A stretch of 19,842 nt of DNA from Bog-756 sp035534835 (GTDB lineage: Bacteria > Actinomycetota > Acidimicrobiia > Acidimicrobiales > RAAP-2), in NCBI GenBank assembly GCA_035534835.1, contig DATLRE010000178.1, positions 1 through 19,842 on the forward strand, written 5' to 3'. The notes below the pieces were generated by a model. It was given only the letters and a program-made list of their open reading frames with translations, ran no database searches and had not been told where the DNA came from. The translations under genes were made by a program, and so were the position numbers. Positions 13,635 through 19,842 of the stretch are shown here, piece after piece. Position 1 is the stretch's first letter. Every line of letters starts with the position of its first letter.

Positions 13635-14942
13635 GTGTCCGACAAGAGCCTGGGGTCGCGCGCCCCGACCGGCACCCATGACGTCCTGTGGCCGGAGTCC
13701 ACCCGGTGGGAGGCGCTGGTGACCCGTTTCGCCGACCGCGTCGAGCGGGCCGGTTACGGGCTGGCCCACACCCCGATCTTCGAGGACGTGCGAGTCTTCC
13801 GCCGGGGGATCGGCGAGGGGAGCGATGTCGTCGGCAAGGAGATGTACGAATTCGAGGACCGGGGCGGCCGCACCCTGGCCCTCCGCCCCGAGGGCACGGC
13901 CCCGATGGTGCGGGCCTGGGTGCAGCACCGGCCGCCGCTGCCGTGGAAGGCCTGGTACGCGACGCCGGCGTTCCGCTACGAGCGACCCCAGGCCGGCCGG
14001 TACCGCCAGCACCACCAGCTGGGTGTGGAGGCACTCGGGCCGTCCGACCCCGATCTCGACGTCGAGGTGGTCGAACTGGCCGACGGCTTCTTCCGGAGCC
14101 TCGGGTTGTCCGAATTCGCGCTCCGGGTCAACTCCATGGGAGACGACACGTGTCGGCCCGGCTACCTGAACCTGCTCACCGGGTACCTGGCCGAGCGCCG
14201 GGAACAGCTGTGCGACGAGCACCGGGACCGCCTCGAGTCGAACCCGCTGCGGGCGCTCGACTGCAAGCGCCCGGCCTGCCGGGCCGCGACCGACGGCGCC
14301 CCCGGATTCGCCGACCACCTGTGCGATCCGTGCGCCGCCCACTTCGCGCGGGTCCGCGACGGACTCGACGCCCGGGGGATCCCCTACGTGCTCGACCACC
14401 GGCTGGTGCGGGGCTTCGACTACTACACGCGCACCACGTTCGAGTTCGCCTCCGGGGCCCTCGAGTCGGCCCAGAACGGGATCGGCGGGGGCGGGCGCTA
14501 CGACGGCCTGGTCGAGATGCTCGGTGGACCGCCCACCCCGGGGATCGGCTTCGGCGTGGGCATCGAGCGGATCCTGCTGGCCTGCGACGCCGAGGGCGTC
14601 TTCGCCACCAGGCCGCCACCGCTCGACGCCTTCGTGGTGGACACCGCAGGCGGCACGCACGCCCGCGACCTGACCGCCGAGCTACGGGACGCCGGACTGT
14701 CGGCGGACCGGGCCTACGACGGCCGGTCGATGAAGGCCCAGTTCAAGGCGGCCGACCGGTCGGGCGCCTCGTGGGTCGTCATCGTGGGTCCGGACGAGGC
14801 GGCCTCGGGTACGGTGTCACTCCGACCCCTGCGTGGCCGCGGGGACCAGCGCACCGTCCCGGTGGGCGAGGTGGTGGCCGCCGTCCGGTCCGCGACCCGG
14901 GAGTCGTCCCCGGACCCGGGGGATTCCACACCGGCCCCGTGA
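13635..14942 (+). CDS. hisS: Histidyl-tRNA synthetase
   Basis: Class II homodimeric synthetase that charges tRNA-His. The 435-residue product starts APTGTHDVLWPEST near its N-terminus and has motif 2 FRYERPQAGRYRQHHQLGVE (Arg114), the histidine-binding segment LVRGFDYYTRTTFE at 257-270, GGGGRYDGLVEMLGG, motif 3 GIGFGVGIERILLA, and a C-terminal anticodon-binding domain (about 330-420). The GTG start follows rel by 6 bases, with AAGGA at 13620-13624 as a possible SD 10 bases upstream. The last residues (DPGDSTPAP) are outside the normal fold and lie partly in a tandem duplication that includes the stop codon. No T-box or other leader is visible before hisS or aspS. Confidence 0.97.
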   Translation: MSDKSLGSRAPTGTHDVLWPESTRWEALVTRFADRVERAGYGLAHTPIFEDVRVFRRGIGEGSDVVGKEMYEFEDRGGRTLALRPEGTAPMVRAWVQHRPPLPWKAWYATPAFRYERPQAGRYRQHHQLGVEALGPSDPDLDVEVVELADGFFRSLGLSEFALRVNSMGDDTCRPGYLNLLTGYLAERREQLCDEHRDRLESNPLRALDCKRPACRAATDGAPGFADHLCDPCAAHFARVRDGLDARGIPYVLDHRLVRGFDYYTRTTFEFASGALESAQNGIGGGGRYDGLVEMLGGPPTPGIGFGVGIERILLACDAEGVFATRPPPLDAFVVDTAGGTHARDLTAELRDAGLSADRAYDGRSMKAQFKAADRSGASWVVIVGPDEAASGTVSLRPLRGRGDQRTVPVGEVVAAVRSATRESSPDPGDSTPAP

Positions 14943-14983
14943 CCGGGGCGCACGACCACCGGCCCCGTGACCGGGGCGCACGA
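14929..14983. repeat. 28-bp-period tandem duplication across the hisS stop, with hairpins
   Basis: A 27-base block at 14929-14955 recurs identically at 14957-14983, a period of 28 bases. The first copy includes the hisS stop TGA (14940-14942). Each copy contains GCCCCG-TGAC-CGGGGC, a perfect 6-bp stem with a 4-base loop (14934-14949 and 14962-14977), so the mRNA could form two identical hairpins in the hisS-aspS junction. There is no U-tract after either. The aspS SD begins at the last base of copy 2, so the second hairpin is close to the aspS initiation region. Confidence 0.85.
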
Positions 14984-14994
14984 AAGGACCAGCA

Positions 14995-16770
14995 GTGACC
15001 GACCCGACCGAGCCCACCCCGTCCAGCGGGGCCACGTCGATGCGGACTCGGCTGTGCGGGACGCTGCGGGCGGCCGACGAGGGTGCCCGGGTGACCGTGT
15101 GCGGCTGGGTGGCGAAGCGGCGGGAGCACGGTGAGCACCTGGCCTTCCTCGACCTGCGGGACCACACGGGCATCGTCCAGTGCGTGGTCCCCGGCACCGT
15201 CGACGTGCGGTCGGAGTACGTGATCGCCGTCGAGGGCGAGGTACGGCGGCGTCCGGCCGGTACCGGCAACCCGGACCTGCCCACCGGCGAGGTCGAGCTG
15301 GCCGACTGCACCGTGACCCTCCTGAACGCGGCCGAGCCGCCGCCGTTCGCCGTCGACGACCGGGTCGAGGTGGACGAGGTGATCCGCCTGCGCCACCGGT
15401 TCGTGGACCTCCGGCGGCCGAAGATGCAGGCCAACCTGCGCCTGCGGGCCCGGGTGACCTCGGCCCTGCGCTCCGCCATGGACCGCCAGGGTTTCGTCGA
15501 GGTCGAGACTCCGCTGCTGTGGGCGCCCACACCCGAGGGCGCCCGGGAGTTCACCGTCCCGAGCCGGCTCCACCACGGCTCGTGCTACGTGCTCCCCCAG
15601 AGCCCGCAGCTGGCCAAGCAGCTCCTCATGGTGGCGGGGGTCGACCGCTACTTCCAGGTCGCCCGGTGCCTGCGCGACGAGGACCTCCGGGCCGACCGGC
15701 AGTTCGAGTTCTCGCAGCTCGACATCGAGGCGTCGTTCGTGAACCAGGAGGACATCCTCGGGTTCGTGTCCGAGGCGGTGCTGGACGCGGCCGAAGCCGC
15801 CACCGGTACGCGCCCGGGCGAGGTGCCCGTCATGACGTGGGCCGATGCCATGGACCGCTACGGCACCGACAAGCCCGATCTCCGCTTCGGCATGGAACTC
15901 GTCGACCTGACCGAGGTGTTCGCCACGACCGGCTTCCGGGCGTTCACCACCACGTGCGTGAAGGCCGTGGTGCTGTCCGGGGGGGCGACCCTCACCCGGT
16001 CCCGCCTCGACGCCCTGACCGACCGGGCCAAGGCCCTGGGCGCCAAGGGACTCGCCTGGTTCCGGGTCACCGGGAGTGAGGACGGCGGCACCGACGTCGA
16101 CTCCCCGGTGGCCAAGTTCCTCTCCGACGAGGAGCGGTCCGGCCTGGTGGGGAGGACCGGCGCGTCCGCTGGCGACCTCGTGCTGGTGGTGGCCGACGAG
16201 TACCGGCTGACCTGCACGGTGCTCGGCGCACTGCGCCTCGAACTCGGCGGACGCCCCGTCTCGGAGGGGCCCTACGAGTACCTGTGGGTCGTCGACTTCC
16301 CCCTCTTCGACGGCGTCGACGATGCCGGCAACCCGATCGCCGCCCACCACCCGTTCACCATGCCCCATCCCGACGACCTCGACCGGTTGGAGTCGGACCC
16401 CGCCTCCGTGCGCTCCCAGGCCTACGACCTGGTCCTCAACGGCTGGGAGCTGGGCTCGGGGAGCGTCCGCGTGCACCGGGCCGACATCCAGAGCCGGATC
16501 TTCTCGGTGCTCGGGATCAGCGAGGAGGAGGCGGCGTCACGCTTCGGATTCCTGCTCGGTGCCTTCCGGTTCGGAGCGCCTCCCCATGCCGGGTTCGCCG
16601 TGGGCCTCGACCGCCTGGTGGCCATCTTCGCCGGCGAGGACAACATCCGCGAGGTGATCGCCTTCCCCAAGACCCAGTCGGGCTGGGACCCCATGACCGA
16701 CGCCCCGAAGCCGGTGGACCCGGGCGCACTGCGCGACCTCGGGCTCCAGCCCATCCCGAAGCCGGACTGA
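14995..16770 (+). CDS. aspS: Aspartyl-tRNA synthetase, probably non-discriminating (Asp/Asn)
   Basis: Class II bacterial-type AspRS of 591 residues: an N-terminal OB-fold anticodon-binding domain (about 17-120), a catalytic core with QSPQLAKQLLM (202-212), motif 2 FQVARCLRDEDLRADRQFEF, a GAD insertion at about 290-410, and motif 3 GLDRLVAIFAGEDNIREV with Gly537-Arg540. In the anticodon domain the sequence is KRREHG with His45 where strict AspRS such as E. coli has Leu; this His, together with the nearby RPAGTGNP loop, resembles non-discriminating enzymes that also charge tRNA-Asn and need GatCAB, which would lie outside the window. The GTG start has a clear AAAGGA SD (14983-14988) 6 bases upstream. 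rarA follows after 7 bases. Confidence 0.96.
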   Translation: MTDPTEPTPSSGATSMRTRLCGTLRAADEGARVTVCGWVAKRREHGEHLAFLDLRDHTGIVQCVVPGTVDVRSEYVIAVEGEVRRRPAGTGNPDLPTGEVELADCTVTLLNAAEPPPFAVDDRVEVDEVIRLRHRFVDLRRPKMQANLRLRARVTSALRSAMDRQGFVEVETPLLWAPTPEGAREFTVPSRLHHGSCYVLPQSPQLAKQLLMVAGVDRYFQVARCLRDEDLRADRQFEFSQLDIEASFVNQEDILGFVSEAVLDAAEAATGTRPGEVPVMTWADAMDRYGTDKPDLRFGMELVDLTEVFATTGFRAFTTTCVKAVVLSGGATLTRSRLDALTDRAKALGAKGLAWFRVTGSEDGGTDVDSPVAKFLSDEERSGLVGRTGASAGDLVLVVADEYRLTCTVLGALRLELGGRPVSEGPYEYLWVVDFPLFDGVDDAGNPIAAHHPFTMPHPDDLDRLESDPASVRSQAYDLVLNGWELGSGSVRVHRADIQSRIFSVLGISEEEAASRFGFLLGAFRFGAPPHAGFAVGLDRLVAIFAGEDNIREVIAFPKTQSGWDPMTDAPKPVDPGALRDLGLQPIPKPD

Positions 16771-16777
16771 GCGACCG

Positions 16778-18157
16778 GTGGCCAGCGAGGACCTCTTCTC
16801 CGGCGCCGCCGCCGAGCGCGTCGCCCAGCGGGCGCCGTTGGCGGCGCGCCTGCGGCCGCACACGCTCGACGACATCATCGGCCAGCGCCACCTGGTCGGT
16901 CCCGGGGCGCCCCTGCGGGCGCTGATCGAGGCCGACCGGTTGACCTCGGCCATCCTGTGGGGGCCGCCCGGCACCGGCAAGACGACACTGGCTACGGTGG
17001 TGGCGACGGCCACCTCGAAGCACTTCGTGCCCCTGTCGGCGGTGACCGCCGGGGTGAAGGACGTGCGTGAGGTGGTCGAGGGAGCGCGGCGCCTGCTCGG
17101 GGAGCAGGGACGGGGCACCATCCTCTTCCTGGACGAGGTCCACCGGTTCAACCGGTCCCAGCAGGACGCGCTCCTGCCCTCGGTGGAGGAGGGACTGCTC
17201 GTGCTGATCGGGGCGACGACCGAGAATCCGTTCTTCGAGGTCAACGCACCGCTGCTGTCGCGCTCCACCCTGTGGCGGCTGGAACCGCTCACCGACGACG
17301 ACCTCGCCGCCGTGGTCGCCCGGGGCCTGGCCGCCGAGGGGGCGTCGGCCGAGCCCGCCGCGGTCGCCGCGCTGGTCGGCCTGGCCGACGGCGACGCCCG
17401 CGCCGTGCTCACCACGCTCGAGGTGGCGCTGGCACTGGCCGGCACCCGACCGGTGGCGCTCGAGGACGTCGAGCGCGCCCGGCACACCCGCCTGCAGCAC
17501 TACGGCGAGGACGACCACTACGACCAGGTCAGCGCCTTCATCAAGTCGATCCGGGGCTCGGACCCCGACGCCGGGCTCTACTGGCTGGCCCGGATGCTGG
17601 AGTCGGGGGAGGACGCCCGGTTCATCGCCCGCCGCCTGGTCATCCTGGCCAGTGAGGACATCGGCGAGGCGGATCCCCTGGCACTGGTGGTGGCCGACGC
17701 CGCCGCCCGGGCGGTGGAGTTCGTCGGCCTTCCTGAAGCCCAGCTCAACCTGGCCCAGGCCGTGGTCCATCTGGCCTGCGCCCCGAAGTCGAACCGGGTG
17801 ACCGTGGCCCTCGGACGGGCGCAGCGGGACGTGCGGGAGTGGCCGCGGGGTGAGGTCCCCACCCACCTTCGCGACGCCCACTACCGGAGCGCGGCCGCCA
17901 TCGGCCACGGGGAGGGGTACGTCTATCCCCATGATGAGCCCGGAGCCTGGACCCCGCAGCGGTACCTCCCCGACGAGCTGGGCGACGCCCGCTACTACGA
18001 GCCGAGCGACCGGGGCCACGAGGCGGTAGTCGCCGACCGGCTCCGGGGCTGGCGGGAAGGGGGCCCCGGCTCGAGTCCGGACGATCCTGACGACCGCGGC
18101 TCGGGTGGGGGGTCCGCCGAACCGGATCCCGCCGACGAATCCCCGGACCGGAAATAG
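16778..18157 (+). CDS. rarA: Replication-associated recombination protein A (RarA/MgsA) AAA+ ATPase
   Basis: Clamp-loader-like AAA+ ATPase of the RarA/MgsA/WRNIP1 family, acting at stalled or gapped replication forks. The 459-residue product begins with the SSB-contact-type motif EDLFSG, then LAARLRPHTLDDIIGQ, Walker A GPPGTGKTT at 62-70, Walker B ILFLDEVHRFN with Asp119 and Glu120, sensor 1 IGATTENPFFEV, arginine-finger region LLSRSTLW and sensor 2 GDARAVL. The C-terminal tetramerisation domain keeps HYDQVSAFIKSIRGSDPDAGLYWLARML, ASEDIG and YVYPHDEPG. The last roughly 30 residues (after RGWREGG) are a Pro/Asp/Gly/Ser tail. The GTG start lacks a good SD and lies 7 bases after aspS, so it is probably cotranscribed with it. 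Confidence 0.95.
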   Translation: MASEDLFSGAAAERVAQRAPLAARLRPHTLDDIIGQRHLVGPGAPLRALIEADRLTSAILWGPPGTGKTTLATVVATATSKHFVPLSAVTAGVKDVREVVEGARRLLGEQGRGTILFLDEVHRFNRSQQDALLPSVEEGLLVLIGATTENPFFEVNAPLLSRSTLWRLEPLTDDDLAAVVARGLAAEGASAEPAAVAALVGLADGDARAVLTTLEVALALAGTRPVALEDVERARHTRLQHYGEDDHYDQVSAFIKSIRGSDPDAGLYWLARMLESGEDARFIARRLVILASEDIGEADPLALVVADAAARAVEFVGLPEAQLNLAQAVVHLACAPKSNRVTVALGRAQRDVREWPRGEVPTHLRDAHYRSAAAIGHGEGYVYPHDEPGAWTPQRYLPDELGDARYYEPSDRGHEAVVADRLRGWREGGPGSSPDDPDDRGSGGGSAEPDPADESPDRK

Positions 18158-18159
18158 GC

Positions 18160-18165
18160 CAGACT
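18160..18165 (+). promoter_or_regulatory. Possible -10 element for a leaderless S53 peptidase mRNA
   Basis: CAGACT ends 6 bases before ATG 18172 in the 14-base gap after rarA. It has the A and T of TANNNT but C in the first place. No SD is visible, so the start is either leaderless or served by readthrough from rarA. Confidence 0.35.
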
Positions 18166-18171
18166 GCACCC

Positions 18172-19842
18172 ATGAGACGGGGGCGGATCCGAAGGTGGGC
18201 GCCGCTGGGCGTGGTCTCGGTGGCGGTCGTTGCCGTCCTGGCGACGTCCCAGCCGGCCGGGTCGGCATCCCTGTCGGGGACCGGGGACAAGGTGGCAGCC
18301 GCGGTGGTCCGGTTGGCCGGGTCGGCGCCTCTGCTGCCCTCCGGCTCCAAGGTGATCGGGTCGACCGATCCGAACGCCCCGGTGTCGGTGGACGTCTCGC
18401 TCAAGCCACGGGACCAGGCGGCGTTGGACTCCTTCATCACCGACATCTCGACGCCCGGCTCGCCCGACTTCCGGCACTACCTGGGCGCCGGTCAGTTCGG
18501 GCCCACCTTCGGACCGACAGCCTCCACCGTGGCCGCGGTGCGGGCCTGGCTCTCCTCCACCGGCCTTCAGGTCGGGGCCACCGACCCCGGCGGTCTGCTG
18601 ATCCCGGTATCGGGGACGGCCAGCCAGGTGGAGCAGGCGTTCGGTACCTCGCTGATCGCCACCCGCCTCCCGTCGGGCCGGGTGGCCCGGAACAACACCG
18701 CCCTTCCGGTGGTTCCCGCCGCCCTGGCCGGCGCCCTCCAGGGAGTGATCGGGCTCAGCACGGTGGTCCAGCCCCATGCCCAGATCAAAACCACCGCCAC
18801 CACCGCCCCTCCTTCGACCGGCGGCGGGTCGAACCCACCGGCGGCACCCAAGGCCAGCCGCGGCGTGACCGCCCACTCGGCGCCGTCCGCCTGCCCGGCG
18901 GCGAGCGCGCTGCACCCGTCGGGGTACACCGCCGACCAGCTGGCCAATGCCTACGGGTTTTCCACCCTGTACGGCCAGGGTCGCACCGGAGCGGGCTTGA
19001 GGGTCGGCATCTACGAGCTCGAGCCGTACACCCCGAGTGACATCGCCACCTACCAAAACTGCTTCGGCACCAGCGTCAGTGTCCAGAACATCAACGTCGA
19101 CGGGGGTGCCACCGGCCCCCAGGGTGGGGAGGCGGCGCTGGACATCGAGGAAATGGCGAGCTTGGCGCCGGGTGCCTCGATCCAGGTGTATTCCGGCCGC
19201 CAGGTGGGCAACGGCCCCATCGACATCTATGCCCGAATGGTGGGCGACGACTCCACTCAGGTCATCAGCACCAGTTGGGGCATCTGCGAGCCGCAGATGG
19301 ATCCGACCATGCGGGCCACCGAATCCTCGCTGTTCGCCCAGGCCGCGGCCCAGGGCCAGACCATCGTGGCCGCCTCCGGGGACGCCGGGTCTGAGGACTG
19401 CTACAACCCGTCGGTCGTCGTCGGCAACGACACCTCGCTGCAGGTGGATGATCCGGCCGACCAGCCCTACGTGACCGGGGCGGGCGGCACCTCGATCGTG
19501 TCGGCGAGCCCGCCGCCGACCGAGACGGTGTGGAACTCCGGGCCGGGCACCGGCGCCGGTGGCGGAGGCGTCTCGTCGGTGTTCGGCCAGCCGTCGTGGC
19601 AGTCCGGGTCCGGCGTGAACGGCCCTGCCGCCTCGGCGCAGTGCAGTGCGATCGGTCGAGCCAGCTGTCGCGAGGTGCCCGACGTCTCGGCGCTGGCCGA
19701 CCCCGCCCATGGGTTCATCAACTACTGGGGCGGAGGTTGGGGGGTCGCCGGGGGCACCAGCGTTGCATCACCGCTGTGGGGGGCGCTGATGGCCGTGATC
19801 GATCAGGGGCAGCCGGCCACCGTCGGCTTCGTCAACCCCGCC
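18172..19842 (+). CDS. Exported S53 serine-carboxyl peptidase (sedolisin/kumamolisin type), 3' end outside window
   Basis: A 557-codon partial frame open to the window edge. Residues 1-32 look like a signal peptide: basic RRGRIRR, hydrophobic VVSVAVVAVLA, possible cleavage after GSA. About 65-200 is a pro-kumamolisin activation domain (FRHYLGAGQFGPTFGPT, GLLIPVSGTASQVEQAFGT). A Thr/Pro/Gly/Ser linker (about 204-240) precedes the catalytic domain. The S53 catalytic residues are all visible: Glu320 and Asp324 in GEAALDIEEM, Asp404 (oxyanion) in AASGDAGSED and Ser530 in GGTSVASPLWG. Known relatives are secreted, self-activating endopeptidases, most active at acid pH. The C-terminal calcium site and anything beyond it are outside the window. 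It is not part of the usual rarA neighbourhood and is probably an independently expressed accessory gene. Confidence 0.93.
   Translation, partial: MRRGRIRRWAPLGVVSVAVVAVLATSQPAGSASLSGTGDKVAAAVVRLAGSAPLLPSGSKVIGSTDPNAPVSVDVSLKPRDQAALDSFITDISTPGSPDFRHYLGAGQFGPTFGPTASTVAAVRAWLSSTGLQVGATDPGGLLIPVSGTASQVEQAFGTSLIATRLPSGRVARNNTALPVVPAALAGALQGVIGLSTVVQPHAQIKTTATTAPPSTGGGSNPPAAPKASRGVTAHSAPSACPAASALHPSGYTADQLANAYGFSTLYGQGRTGAGLRVGIYELEPYTPSDIATYQNCFGTSVSVQNINVDGGATGPQGGEAALDIEEMASLAPGASIQVYSGRQVGNGPIDIYARMVGDDSTQVISTSWGICEPQMDPTMRATESSLFAQAAAQGQTIVAASGDAGSEDCYNPSVVVGNDTSLQVDDPADQPYVTGAGGTSIVSASPPPTETVWNSGPGTGAGGGGVSSVFGQPSWQSGSGVNGPAASAQCSAIGRASCREVPDVSALADPAHGFINYWGGGWGVAGGTSVASPLWGALMAVIDQGQPATVGFVNPA

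Noticed and set aside
13629..14994. T-box or other leader controlling hisS or aspS
   Set aside because: Gaps are 6 and 52 bases; the latter is filled by the tandem duplication and the SD, leaving no room for a T-box.

Overview
The window is very GC-rich, gene-dense DNA with nearly all genes on the + strand. The SecD motif style, many GTG starts, GTGA start/stop overlaps and probable leaderless promoters point to an actinobacterium. Gene order (pdxS-pdxT-yebC-ruvCAB ... yajC-secD-secF-rel-hisS-aspS-rarA) follows the mycobacterial order from memory, but queA-tgt lies between ruvB and yajC and no apt, ppiB or glyoxalase gene separates secF, rel and hisS. A deep-branching class such as Acidimicrobiia would fit; that is inference, not proof.

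Layout: 1-308 is the start of a divergent minus-strand gene with an N-terminal tandem repeat. 434-2725 holds PLP synthase (pdxS, pdxT) and yebC. 2830-5035 is ruvC-ruvA-ruvB (Holliday junction processing). 5174-7476 is queA-tgt (queuosine in tRNA). 7579-11122 is yajC-secD-secF (accessory Sec translocase). 11181-18157 is rel, hisS, aspS and rarA (stringent response, two tRNA synthetases, replication-linked AAA+ ATPase). 18172 to the window end is an exported S53 serine-carboxyl peptidase cut off by the window edge.

Transcription units appear to begin at pdxS, ruvC, queA, yajC, rel and the S53 gene. Five of these six have a YANNNT hexamer 6-7 bases before the start codon, as expected for leaderless mRNAs; yajC has its hexamer further upstream, before a possible 11-codon ORF that overlaps the yajC start. 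Within units, genes are packed with 4-base GTGA overlaps (ruvC/ruvA, ruvA/ruvB, queA/tgt, secD/secF) or gaps under 10 bases.

Most of the window is conserved housekeeping and I see no convincing new multi-gene system. The less ordinary features are two short tandem duplications at stop codons (ruvB, hisS), the repeat-bearing minus-strand protein, charged extensions on SecF, an insertion in Rel, four cysteines in the external SecD domain, and the S53 peptidase at the end of the cluster.
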